Shown: positions 10,466 to 19,142 of the stretch, in pieces
Layout: every line of letters starts with the position of its first letter
Position numbering within the stretch: the stretch's first letter is position 1
Source: Bacteroidaceae bacterium
GTDB lineage: Bacteria; Bacteroidota; Bacteroidia; Bacteroidales; Bacteroidaceae
Assembly: GCA_902362375.1 (NCBI GenBank)
Contig: CABIVS010000015.1
Span: 1 to 64,000, forward strand
Direction: 5' to 3'
Length of the DNA stretch: 64,000 bases
Position numbers and translations under genes: made by a program
Notes under the pieces: model-generated
Databases searched by the model: none
What the model saw: the letters and a program-made list of their open reading frames with translations, nothing else
What the model was told of the DNA's origin: nothing

Positions 10466-11716
10466 ATGAGACTGAAAGAACAAATAGCGATTCTGGCACT
10501 GGGAGCAGGTTTCGCCGGCTGCACTCCCCAACCGGCAACCAACCTCATTGAAGATAACATGGAGTTTGCACAGCAACAACTCCGGTTTGCTTTTGATGAG
10601 ATAGATTATGCCATCGTCAATGAGTCACCCGAAAGCCGCGCAAAACGGGAAAAGAACGGTTGGGGAGAATTGACCAACCCCCGCAATTCGGAACCGGACG
10701 GGACACTGAACTTGGTGCCGTCCAAAGACTGGACAAGCGGATTCTTTCCGGGAGAACTTTGGTTCCTTTACGAATATACCCAAAACAATTTCTGGAAAAA
10801 GAAAGCCCAGCAACATACTGATATATTAGAAAAAGAAAAGATGAACGGAAGTACTCACGACATGGGTTTTAAAGTCTATTGCAGCTTTGGCAACGGATAC
10901 CGTCTGACGCAAGATGAACACTACAAGGAGGTATTGCTGCAATCAGCACGCACGCTCGCTACACGCTTCAAACCGGCGGCAGGGATTATCCGGTCGTGGG
11001 ATCATAGTACGGCCAAATGGGTATGTCCGGTGATTATTGATAATATGATGAACCTTGAACTGCTGTTCTGGGCTACTAAGGAGAGCAAAGACTCTACGTT
11101 TTACCGGATAGCGGTCGATCATGCAAGAACTACGATGAAGCATCATTTCCGGCCTGATTTCAGCAGTTATCATGTGATAGATTATGATACAATTACAGGG
11201 CAGGTATTAAAAAAGAATACTCATCAGGGCTTTGCCGATGAATCTGCCTGGTCACGCGGACAGGCATGGGCGCTCTACGGATATACGATGTGTTATCGCG
11301 AAACCCGGTTACCGGAGTTTTTGGAGCAGGCACAAAACATAGAGAAGTACCTCTTTACTCATCCCAATATGCCGGAGGATCTTATTCCTTACTGGGATTT
11401 CGATGCGCCCGGTATACCCGACGAGCCGCGTGATGTTTCAGCGGCTACGGTCATCGCTTCGGCACTTTATGAACTTAGCCTGTATGATCCTGAAAAGGGG
11501 GAACGCTACAGGAGCAATGCAGATAAGATCATAGAGAACCTGACGAAGCATTATCGCGCTACGCTAAAGAAAGACAACGGTTTCCTGTTATTGCACAGCA
11601 CGGGTACCAAACCGACTAATACGGAAGTGGACGTACCTATTGTCTATGCCGACTATTATTTCATAGAAGCGTTGATGCGTAAAAACAAATTAGAAAAAAC
11701 GGGTAAACTGTTTTAA
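10466..11716 (+). CDS. GH88 unsaturated glucuronyl hydrolase (lipoprotein)
   Basis: A 416-residue enzyme that hydrates and removes the unsaturated uronate left at the non-reducing end of lyase products. The (alpha/alpha)6-barrel family is recognised from STHDMGFKVY (D132) and PVIIDNMMNLELL (D192); the two Asp are 60 apart, matching the catalytic pair of Bacillus unsaturated glucuronyl hydrolase. SAWSRGQAWALYGY is a further GH88 signature. The N-terminus has a lipobox-like GAGFAGC, so it is probably membrane-anchored. It sits directly upstream of a lyase gene, the functional pairing expected for uronate polymer breakdown. Confidence 0.93.
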   Translation: MRLKEQIAILALGAGFAGCTPQPATNLIEDNMEFAQQQLRFAFDEIDYAIVNESPESRAKREKNGWGELTNPRNSEPDGTLNLVPSKDWTSGFFPGELWFLYEYTQNNFWKKKAQQHTDILEKEKMNGSTHDMGFKVYCSFGNGYRLTQDEHYKEVLLQSARTLATRFKPAAGIIRSWDHSTAKWVCPVIIDNMMNLELLFWATKESKDSTFYRIAVDHARTTMKHHFRPDFSSYHVIDYDTITGQVLKKNTHQGFADESAWSRGQAWALYGYTMCYRETRLPEFLEQAQNIEKYLFTHPNMPEDLIPYWDFDAPGIPDEPRDVSAATVIASALYELSLYDPEKGERYRSNADKIIENLTKHYRATLKKDNGFLLLHSTGTKPTNTEVDVPIVYADYYFIEALMRKNKLEKTGKLF

Positions 11717-11776
11717 TATTAAATCATGTCGGTAAGAAAACGGAATATTTAATTGTTTAAACTAACGGATAAAACC

Positions 11777-12988
11777 ATGAAGAAATCTACTAAATTATGG
11801 ATGGTCATTCTCTTCCTATTCACCGGAGCAGGAAGGGTAACTGCTCAAATTCCATCTACCAGAATATACGACGGAGAGAAACTGGCTAAGGTAAAAGCCC
11901 GTATGGAGTCAAAAGAATATGCATCTGCCATCACTAAATTGATGAATGAGGCGGACAAAGCCCTGAAAAGTAAACCTGTCTCCGTGATGGATAAAACGAT
12001 GGTTGCGGGTAGCGGGGACAAACACGACTACATTAGTATGGGACCTTACTGGTGGCCCGATCCGACGAAACCCGACGGTCTGCCTTATATCCGCAAAGAC
12101 GGAGTACGCAACCCTAATGCAACGAGTGACTGTACGAACATCGGAAAGACAATTAATGATATATCGACTTTAGGAATCGCCTACTATTTCTCCGGCAATG
12201 AGAAATATGCAGCCAAAGCTGCTGAACTCACCCGCATCTGGTTTCTGAACCCTGAAACTCGCATGAATCCCAACATGAATTATGCACAAATGATTCCGGG
12301 TCATAATGGGAACAAGGGCAGAGGGTTCGGCATGATTGATGTTTATTCGTTTATCAATTTACTGGATGCAGTAGAGATGATGAATACTTCCACCGCCTTT
12401 ACAACAGCAGACCGTTCCGGTCTGAAAGATTGGTTTACCGATTATCTGGAATGGATTCGCACCAGTCCTGTAGCCGACGAGGCACGGACATCTGAAAATA
12501 ATCATGGGGTATCTTTCGACGTGCAACAAACGGTGTATGCGCTCTTCACCGGAGATTCCGTCCTGGCACGGAAGACAATCAGTGAGTTTGCAAAGTTACG
12601 ATTGTTCCCACAAATCGAACCCGACGGCAGACAGCTTAGAGAACTGGAGCGCACCAACGGACTTAGTTACACAAACTACAATCTGGCTCTTATAATGGAT
12701 ATGTGTGCAATCGGCCATACATTAGGTATAGATGTCTACAACAGCACTTCCAAAGACGGGCGTTGCATCGCGAAAGCATTGAAGTATATGGCTTCTTTTA
12801 TCGGCAAGCCACAAAGTGAGTTTCCATACCAGCAAAGCAGGGATTGGGAAAAAGAGTTGCAAACAAGTTGTTGGATATTGCACCGTGCTTCTTTCTATGA
12901 CAATAAATCGGGTTGGGAGGAGATCTGCCAAAAATATCTGAAGCCATCCAGCACGGACAGAAGGCGATTGTTATATAGTTTAGAATAA
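11777..12988 (+). CDS. Polysaccharide lyase of the alginate-lyase fold (PL5/PL38-like)
   Basis: A 403-residue secreted lyase, last gene of PUL 1. I start it at ATG 11777 rather than the in-frame ATG at 11753, because MKKSTKLW followed by a hydrophobic stretch and VTAQ forms a normal signal peptide. Features of the alginate-lyase family (PF05426) are HDYISMGPYWWPDP (83-96) and ENNHGVSFD (240-248), whose Asn-His pair corresponds to catalytic residues of (alpha/alpha)-barrel lyases. The sequence resembles the glucuronan-lyase-type branch (PL38) more than classical PL5, but this is from memory of motifs. Beta-elimination products would suit the adjacent GH88. Spacing to GH88 is 60 bp. Confidence 0.82.
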   Translation: MKKSTKLWMVILFLFTGAGRVTAQIPSTRIYDGEKLAKVKARMESKEYASAITKLMNEADKALKSKPVSVMDKTMVAGSGDKHDYISMGPYWWPDPTKPDGLPYIRKDGVRNPNATSDCTNIGKTINDISTLGIAYYFSGNEKYAAKAAELTRIWFLNPETRMNPNMNYAQMIPGHNGNKGRGFGMIDVYSFINLLDAVEMMNTSTAFTTADRSGLKDWFTDYLEWIRTSPVADEARTSENNHGVSFDVQQTVYALFTGDSVLARKTISEFAKLRLFPQIEPDGRQLRELERTNGLSYTNYNLALIMDMCAIGHTLGIDVYNSTSKDGRCIAKALKYMASFIGKPQSEFPYQQSRDWEKELQTSCWILHRASFYDNKSGWEEICQKYLKPSSTDRRRLLYSLE

Positions 12989-13105
12989 TTCAATAGGTAT
13001 ATTATAAATATTACACGACATCGGAATAGATTAAGATGTTTCTGAATAAGATATTACCAGATTCTGACAAGATTGGGTAATGTCTTATTTTTATAATGAG
13101 GAAAA

Positions 13106-13133
13106 TTGTTACCTTTGTTATATCTTATATTTG
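13106..13133 (+). promoter_or_regulatory. Bacteroides-type promoter for the alpha/beta hydrolase gene
   Basis: TATATTTG at 13126-13133 matches the -7 consensus TAnnTTTG, with TTG at 13106-13108 about 17 bp upstream. It supports translation from ATG 13163 rather than from the in-frame ATG at 13106, which lies upstream of the predicted transcript start. Confidence 0.65.
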
Positions 13134-13162
13134 CAATAAGATCAAATCTAATTTTTCCTCTT

Positions 13163-14578
13163 ATGAAAATAATTAAAGCCGCCCGCATCGTTACCCTCAT
13201 TACCGGACTAGTAGTAGCCGGAGTGTTCTTTTCATCCCCTGTTTCTGCCCAGGATATTTCGGGAACCTGGCATGGAAAACTTTCCATTCCCACCGGTTCA
13301 TTGACTATTGTATTCCATATCAGTCAAACAGAACAGGGAACTTATGTGACGACATTGGACAGCCCCGACCAGGGAGCTAACGGCATAAAGACGCAGACTA
13401 CTTCTTTCAATGATTCTATATTGACGATCCAGATACCCATTATCCATGCCTCTTACAAAGGAAAATTGGATAGTAATCAAACAATCAGTGGGACGTTTAT
13501 ACAGGGAATGCCTATTCCGTTGAATTTGGAAAAGGGAGAAGCCAGCCGCCCCAGGCGCCCGCAGGAGCCTCAACCGCCTTTCCCCTACAAAAGTGAAGAG
13601 GTCATTGTGAGGAATGAGCAGGATGGCATCAACCTTGCCGGAACATTGACTCTTCCCCAAAAGGGAACTAAGTTTCCGGCAGTGGTTATGGTGACAGGGA
13701 GCGGTGCACAGAACCGGGATGAAGAAATCATGGGACACAAACCTTTCCTCGTCATCGCCGATTATCTGACCCGGAACGGAATTGCCGTACTTAGGTGTGA
13801 TGATAGGGGAACTGCCGCTTCACAAGGTAATCACGCAACAGCTACCAATGAGGATTTTGCCAGAGATACGGAGGCTGCTATCAATTATCTGCGCAGCAGA
13901 AAAGAAATTAATGCGAAGAAAATCGGTATCATCGGACATAGTGCGGGCGGAATCATTGCATTCATCGTTGCAAAAAAAGATCCGTCGATCGCATTTGTCG
14001 TTTCATTGGCAGGGGCCGGTGTGAAAGGTGACAGTCTGATGTTGAAGCAGGTAGAGTTAATATCTAAGTCCCAGGGAATGCCGGATGCAGTCTGGCAGGG
14101 GATGAAACCGTCTATACGAAACAGGTACGCCATACTGCAACAAACGGATAAGACTCCCGAAGAGTTACAGAAAGAATTATATGCAGACATTACCCAAACA
14201 ATGTCTCCCGAGCAGCTGAAAGATTTAAATACCATCCAGCAGATATCTGCACAAATCAGTTCGATGACTTCTCCGTGGTATCTGCATTTTATGCGATATG
14301 ATCCGGCCGAAGACTTGAAGGAACTAAAATGTCCGGTTCTGGCACTAAACGGAGAAAAAGACATTCAAATGGATGCCGCCATGAACCTGACCGCCATCCA
14401 AGAAAGAATCACTGGAAATGGAAATAAAAATGTAACTATCAAAGCCTATCCCAACTTAAACCATCTGTTCCAGACTTGCGAAAAAGGAACACTGGCAGAA
14501 TACGGGCAACTGGAGGAAACCATCAGCCCGGAAGTTTTAAAAGATATCGCAGAATGGATTCTAAAGCAAACGAAATAG
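13163..14578 (+). CDS. Secreted alpha/beta hydrolase (acyl-peptidase/esterase type)
   Basis: A 471-residue exported serine hydrolase. Start chosen at ATG 13163: it yields a signal peptide ending SPVSAQ, and a -7 box lies just upstream. Residues about 31-120 form a small beta-rich N-terminal domain (DISGTWHGKL onward) common in Bacteroidetes hydrolases. A proline-rich linker leads to the catalytic domain with GHSAGG (nucleophile Ser about 260), a candidate Asp in LNGEKDIQM and His in NLNHLF. The substrate is unknown; relatives include esterases and peptidases. It has its own promoter and is probably not part of PUL 1. Confidence 0.88.
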   Translation: MKIIKAARIVTLITGLVVAGVFFSSPVSAQDISGTWHGKLSIPTGSLTIVFHISQTEQGTYVTTLDSPDQGANGIKTQTTSFNDSILTIQIPIIHASYKGKLDSNQTISGTFIQGMPIPLNLEKGEASRPRRPQEPQPPFPYKSEEVIVRNEQDGINLAGTLTLPQKGTKFPAVVMVTGSGAQNRDEEIMGHKPFLVIADYLTRNGIAVLRCDDRGTAASQGNHATATNEDFARDTEAAINYLRSRKEINAKKIGIIGHSAGGIIAFIVAKKDPSIAFVVSLAGAGVKGDSLMLKQVELISKSQGMPDAVWQGMKPSIRNRYAILQQTDKTPEELQKELYADITQTMSPEQLKDLNTIQQISAQISSMTSPWYLHFMRYDPAEDLKELKCPVLALNGEKDIQMDAAMNLTAIQERITGNGNKNVTIKAYPNLNHLFQTCEKGTLAEYGQLEETISPEVLKDIAEWILKQTK

Positions 14579-14691
14579 TCGCTTTATCCATCTTCCAACC
14601 TCCCGGCAATCATCTTGCTACACACTAGCATTGTATAAATTGATTTAAATCAAAATCGTCCGGTCTGAACTCACCTTGAAAGATTTTGTTT

Positions 14692-14699
14692 TACCTTTG
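14692..14699 (+). promoter_or_regulatory. -7 box for the MFS transporter gene
   Basis: TACCTTTG matches TAnnTTTG about 65 bp before the start codon at 14765. No clear upstream box at the normal distance was seen. Confidence 0.5.
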
Positions 14700-14764
14700 C
14701 AGCCGAAATAAAAAAAGCGGCAGGTAAAAAGGTAAAAAGCAACAGGTATTAGGTAAAGTTTGGT

Positions 14765-15907
14765 ATGAAGAAGAGTCTTATTGCATTGGCGTTCGGTACA
14801 CTGGGATTGGGTATTGCCGAATTTGTGATGATGGGAATTTTGCCCGATGTGGCAAAAGATTTAGGTATTAGTATTCCTACCGCAGGGCATTTCATATCTG
14901 CTTATGCATTAGGAGTCTGTGTCGGTGCCCCTGTACTGACATTGGCCCGCAAATATCCATTAAAACATATTCTGTTGGTATTAGTTACCTTGATTATGAT
15001 AGGTAACATCTGTGCGGCTATGGCTCCCAATTACTGGGTGCTACTCGTTGCCCGTTTCATCTCCGGCTTACCTCATGGCGCATACTTCGGAGTAGGCTCT
15101 ATTGTTGCCGAGAAACTGGCCGATAAAGGTAAAGGCTCGGAAGCCGTCTCCATCATGATTGCGGGAATGACCATTGCCAACCTATTCGGTGTACCTCTGG
15201 GAACTTCTTTAAGTACCATGCTTTCCTGGCGTGCCACCTTCCTCTTAGTCGGCATTTGGGGAATTGTTATCATGTACTATATCTGGCGATGGGTTCCCCA
15301 TGTAGAAGGTTTGCAGGACACCGGCTTTAAAGGGCAGTTCCGTTTTCTTAAAACTCCGGCTCCGTGGTTGATTCTCGGTGCTACAGCCTTAGGAAACGGC
15401 GGTGTATTCTGTTGGTATAGCTACATCAATCCGCTGCTTACCCATGTGTCCGGCTTCTCCACAGAAAGCATTACGCCTTTAATGATCCTTGCCGGTTTCG
15501 GTATGGTGATGGGAAACCTGATTAGTGGCCGTCTCTCCGACCGTTACACTCCCGGAAAGGTGGGAACTGCCGCACAAGCACTCATCTGCATGATGTTATT
15601 GCTTATTTTCTTCCTTTCTCCATACAAATGGGCAGCCGCCCTGTTAATGTGCCTTTGTACGGCTGGACTGTTTGCTGTATCCAGTCCGGAACAGATATTG
15701 ATTATCCGTGTAGCAAAAGGAGGAGAAATGTTGGGAGCAGCCTGCGTACAGGTTGCGTTCAATCTCGGAAACGCCATCGGTGCCTATGTAGGCGGACTGG
15801 CTGTTAGTGGCGGATACCGTTATCCTGCCCTGACAGGTGTACCGTTTGCCTTGATCGGATTCACTTTGTTCTTGATTTTTTATAAGAAATACCAGGCAAA
15901 ATACTAA
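14765..15907 (+). CDS. MFS transporter, AraJ-like drug:H+ antiporter-1 family
   Basis: A 380-residue inner-membrane protein with about 12 predicted transmembrane helices. The N-terminal segment (LGLGIAEFVMMGILPDVAKDLG) and the loop between helices 2 and 3 (LARKYPLKH) fit the AraJ/YdhP-type efflux branch of the major facilitator superfamily. An FGVPLGTSL segment in helix 5 resembles the antiporter motif. The substrate is not predictable: such proteins export sugars, arabinosides or drugs. It is monocistronic, with its own -7 box, between the hydrolase and ychF. Confidence 0.9.
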   Translation: MKKSLIALAFGTLGLGIAEFVMMGILPDVAKDLGISIPTAGHFISAYALGVCVGAPVLTLARKYPLKHILLVLVTLIMIGNICAAMAPNYWVLLVARFISGLPHGAYFGVGSIVAEKLADKGKGSEAVSIMIAGMTIANLFGVPLGTSLSTMLSWRATFLLVGIWGIVIMYYIWRWVPHVEGLQDTGFKGQFRFLKTPAPWLILGATALGNGGVFCWYSYINPLLTHVSGFSTESITPLMILAGFGMVMGNLISGRLSDRYTPGKVGTAAQALICMMLLLIFFLSPYKWAAALLMCLCTAGLFAVSSPEQILIIRVAKGGEMLGAACVQVAFNLGNAIGAYVGGLAVSGGYRYPALTGVPFALIGFTLFLIFYKKYQAKY

Positions 15908-15924
15908 AACTCTATCAAAATACC

Positions 15925-15932
15925 TATCTTTG
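15925..15932 (+). promoter_or_regulatory. -7 box for ychF
   Basis: TATCTTTG matches TAnnTTTG and is followed by a roughly 35-base leader to the ychF start at 15973. Confidence 0.6.
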
Positions 15933-15972
15933 CAGTCAGATTATCGATAACTAAATAAAACGAAATAGATAA

Positions 15973-17076
15973 ATGGCATTGCAATGTGGTATTGTCGGAC
16001 TACCGAACGTGGGTAAGTCGACTCTTTTCAACTGTTTGTCGAACGCAAAGGCACAAGCGGCAAACTTCCCTTTCTGTACAATTGAACCGAATGTAGGTGT
16101 AATTACCGTTCCTGACGAACGTCTGAACGCACTGGCTGAATTGGTACATCCCCAACGAATTGTTCCTACAACTGTAGAAATCGTAGATATCGCCGGACTG
16201 GTGAAAGGCGCAAGCAAAGGTGAAGGACTGGGAAACAAGTTCCTAGCCAATATCCGTGAAACAGATGCAATCATCCACGTGCTCCGTTGTTTCGATGACG
16301 ACAACGTGACACATGTAGACGGTAGCGTAAACCCCGTCCGTGACAAAGAAATCATCGACTACGAACTTCAATTGAAGGACTTGGAAACGATTGAAAGCCG
16401 TATCCAGAAAGTACAGAAACAGGCGCAGACGGGTGGAGACAAAGCTGCAAAGTTAGCTTATGATGTACTTGTCCAATACAAAAATGCTCTGGAACAGGGT
16501 AAATCTGCACGTACAGTGACTTTCGAAACGAAAGACGAACAAAAGATTGCTCACGAACTGTTCTTATTGACCAGCAAACCGGTGATGTACGTTTGCAACG
16601 TTGATGAAGCAAGCGCAGTGGGTGGCAACAAATACGTAGATATGGTGCGTGAAGCTGTAAAAGACGAGGATGCTCAAATCCTGATTGTTGCAGCCAAGAC
16701 AGAAGCGGACATTGCCGAACTGGAAACGTACGAAGACCGCCAGATGTTCCTTGCCGAAGTAGGCTTGGAAGAATCAGGTGTAGCACGCCTTATCAAATCA
16801 GCTTATAAACTATTGAATCTTGAAACCTATTTCACAGCCGGCGTGCAGGAAGTACGCGCCTGGACTTACGAAAAGGGATGGAAAGCTCCTCAATGTGCTG
16901 GTGTTATCCATACTGACTTTGAAAAAGGCTTTATCCGTGCCGAAGTTATCAAATACGAGGACTATATTCAATACGGATCGGAAGCAGCAGTGAAAGAAGC
17001 CGGAAAGCTAGGTGTGGAAGGAAAAGAATATGTAGTGCAGGACGGAGACATCATGCATTTCCGTTTCAATGTGTGA
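15973..17076 (+). CDS. ychF: Ribosome-associated P-loop ATPase YchF/OLA1
   Basis: A 367-residue Obg-family protein. The Walker A motif GLPNVGKST is at the N-terminus, with DIAGLVKGASKGEGLG as the G3/switch region. The G4 position reads NVDE rather than NKxD; this change underlies ATP preference in YchF/OLA1 proteins. The C-terminus carries the TGS domain (FTAGVQEVRAWTYEKGWKAP). The protein acts in the cytosol on ribosomes and in stress control in other bacteria. Full length and well conserved. Confidence 0.97.
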   Translation: MALQCGIVGLPNVGKSTLFNCLSNAKAQAANFPFCTIEPNVGVITVPDERLNALAELVHPQRIVPTTVEIVDIAGLVKGASKGEGLGNKFLANIRETDAIIHVLRCFDDDNVTHVDGSVNPVRDKEIIDYELQLKDLETIESRIQKVQKQAQTGGDKAAKLAYDVLVQYKNALEQGKSARTVTFETKDEQKIAHELFLLTSKPVMYVCNVDEASAVGGNKYVDMVREAVKDEDAQILIVAAKTEADIAELETYEDRQMFLAEVGLEESGVARLIKSAYKLLNLETYFTAGVQEVRAWTYEKGWKAPQCAGVIHTDFEKGFIRAEVIKYEDYIQYGSEAAVKEAGKLGVEGKEYVVQDGDIMHFRFNV

Positions 17077-17123
17077 TTATCAATAATCACCAACGACTCA
17101 TTAATTATTAATTCGCTAATAAC

Positions 17124-18032
17124 ATGAAGTATCTCATCGCAGGAACTGGAGGTGTAGGCGGCAGTATCGCAGGATTTTTGTCGCTGGCAGGCAAAGATGT
17201 AACCTGTATTGCCCGTGGTGCTCATTTGCAAGCAATACAAACGGATGGTTTAAAACTGAAGTCGGATTTAAAAGGCGAACATACGCTCCGGATTCCGGCA
17301 ACTACCGCTGAAGAATTCAATGGAAAAGCGGATGTGATATTTGTATGCGTGAAAGGTTACTCGGTCGATTCTATTGTAGAACTCATTCAAAGAGCCGCTC
17401 ACAAAGACACGGTTGTCATCCCCATACTGAATGTGTATGGAACAGGACCGCGGATACAGAAACTTGTTCCGGGAGTTACCGTTCTGGATGGTTGCATCTA
17501 TATTGTGGGTTTTGTATCCGGCACAGGAGAAATCACCCAGATGGGGAAAATATTCCGGTTAGTGTATGGCGCTCATCGCGGCACTATCGTTAAACCCGGA
17601 TTACTGGAAGCCATCCAACAGGATTTGCAGGAAGCAGGTATCAAAGTAGACCTTTCACCGGATATCAACCGGGATACATTTATCAAATGGTCGTTTATTT
17701 CTGCAATGGCTTTAACAGGGGCATACTACGATGTTCCGATGGGTGAAGTTCAAAAACCGGGAAAGATACGGAATACATTCATCGGACTCACTACAGAGAG
17801 CGCTGCTTTAGGAAAGAAGCTAGGTGTGGAATTTCCGGAAGACCCTGTCACTTACAATCTGAAAGTCATCGATAAACTGGATCCCGAAAGCACTGCTTCC
17901 ATGCAGAAAGATCTGGCACGCGGACACGAATCCGAGATACAGGGACTGCTTTTCGATATGATTGCAGCAGCCGAAGAACAAGGGATTGACATACCGACCT
18001 ACCGGATGGTTGCAGAAAAATTCAAAGAATAG
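17124..18032 (+). CDS. Ketopantoate reductase family (ApbA/PanE)
   Basis: A 302-residue NADPH-dependent 2-dehydropantoate 2-reductase-like enzyme. The Rossmann motif AGTGGVGGSIAGF opens the protein, and FVCVKGYSVDS continues the cofactor domain. The C-terminal helical domain includes KWSFISAMALTGAY, where the Lys fits the catalytic lysine of PanE, and a late HESEIQGL segment. Pantothenate synthesis is the standard role, but several paralogues occur in Bacteroides, so I leave out the symbol. It begins 47 bp after ychF and ends 49 bp before lgt; the three may be cotranscribed. Confidence 0.9.
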   Translation: MKYLIAGTGGVGGSIAGFLSLAGKDVTCIARGAHLQAIQTDGLKLKSDLKGEHTLRIPATTAEEFNGKADVIFVCVKGYSVDSIVELIQRAAHKDTVVIPILNVYGTGPRIQKLVPGVTVLDGCIYIVGFVSGTGEITQMGKIFRLVYGAHRGTIVKPGLLEAIQQDLQEAGIKVDLSPDINRDTFIKWSFISAMALTGAYYDVPMGEVQKPGKIRNTFIGLTTESAALGKKLGVEFPEDPVTYNLKVIDKLDPESTASMQKDLARGHESEIQGLLFDMIAAAEEQGIDIPTYRMVAEKFKE

Positions 18033-18081
18033 CCACTAGAGAAAGAATGAAACCTATTAAATAAATAATACTACCAAGCCT

Positions 18082-18915
18082 ATGTATTCACTTCTCAACA
18101 TCAACTGGAACCCGAATCCCGAACTATTCAACCTGTTCGGTATTTCTATCCGTTATTACGGATTATTGTGGGCAGTAGGAATATTCTTTGCTTATGTTAT
18201 TGTTCACTACCAGTTCCGGGATAAAAAGATAGAAGAAAAGAAGTTTGATCCGCTTTTCTTTTACTGTTTCTTTGGTATTCTGATCGGCGCCCGTCTGGGA
18301 CACTGTTTATTCTATGATCCGGGATACTATCTGTCACATTTCTGGGAAATGATTCTTCCCATCAAGTTTATGCCGGATGGAAACTGGAAGTTTACCGGAT
18401 ACGAGGGATTGGCCAGCCATGGTGGCACACTAGGATTGATAGTCGCACTTTGGCTGTATTGCCGCAAGACAAAGCTCCATTATATGGATGTATTGGATAT
18501 GATTGCCGTAGCCACTCCAATCACAGCCTGTTTCATCCGCCTTGCCAACCTGATGAACTCCGAAATCATCGGCAAGCCGACTGATGTACCCTGGGCGTTT
18601 ATATTCGAGCGTGTAGATATGCAGCCCCGTCATCCGGGACAACTTTACGAGGCTATCGCCTATCTTATCCTATTCTTCATCATGATTTATCTGTACAAGA
18701 ATTACAGTAAGAAACTGCACCGCGGCTTCTTCTTCGGACTTTGTTTGACTTACATCTTTGTCTTCCGCTTCTTCATCGAGTTCCTGAAAGAGAACCAAGA
18801 AGCATTTGAAGACCACATGATGTTCAATATGGGCCAATGGTTAAGCGTTCCATTTATCATCATAGGCGTTTATTTCATGTTCTTCTATGATCGGAAGAAA
18901 GTAGAAAAGAAATGA
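18082..18915 (+). CDS. lgt: Prolipoprotein diacylglyceryl transferase
   Basis: A 277-residue polytopic inner-membrane enzyme that transfers diacylglycerol from phosphatidylglycerol to the lipobox Cys of prolipoproteins. Diagnostic segments: [32 protein letters not shown] and RHPGQLYEA. Seven transmembrane helices are expected. Its stop codon overlaps the start of the truncated acetyltransferase gene by 4 bases (ATGA). The enzyme serves the many lipoproteins in this window, including the SusD proteins. Confidence 0.97.
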   Translation: MYSLLNINWNPNPELFNLFGISIRYYGLLWAVGIFFAYVIVHYQFRDKKIEEKKFDPLFFYCFFGILIGARLGHCLFYDPGYYLSHFWEMILPIKFMPDGNWKFTGYEGLASHGGTLGLIVALWLYCRKTKLHYMDVLDMIAVATPITACFIRLANLMNSEIIGKPTDVPWAFIFERVDMQPRHPGQLYEAIAYLILFFIMIYLYKNYSKKLHRGFFFGLCLTYIFVFRFFIEFLKENQEAFEDHMMFNMGQWLSVPFIIIGVYFMFFYDRKKVEKK

Positions 18916-19074
18916 AACATATCATAGATATAGAAACTTGGGGAGCGGACAGGAAAAGCAATCACCAAAGAAGGCAAATTAGTAATGCCTATCGCTATGA
19001 CCATTCATCATGGATTTGTAGACGGGCATCATCTTTCATTGTTTTACAGGAAAGTAGAAGAGTTACTAAAATAA
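18912..19074 (+). pseudogene. Internally deleted chloramphenicol acetyltransferase (CatA-type) gene
   Basis: The ATG at 18912 (overlapping the lgt stop) opens a typical type A CAT N-terminus, [10 protein letters not shown]. From about 18934, in a different frame, the CAT C-terminus follows: GKLVMPIAM, the active-site motif IHHGFVDGHHLSLFY and a natural stop at 19072-19074. Only 163 bases remain of an expected roughly 630, and the two parts are out of frame, so about 470 bp of non-multiple-of-three length were lost. The frame from the ATG would read 71 residues of no known family. The intact start, coupling to lgt and intact terminus indicate a recent internal deletion. The product cannot acetylate chloramphenicol. 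Confidence 0.8.
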
Positions 19075-19142
19075 AGCACAAACAAGGATTATCATTCTCC
19101 CCCATTGCTTCATATTACAGACTTTAAATTAAGGGGAAATAA

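Noticed and set aside
18912..19127. 71-residue protein overlapping the lgt stop
   Set aside because: Its first ten residues are a real acetyltransferase start, but the rest is read out of frame across a deletion; it is treated as a pseudogene.
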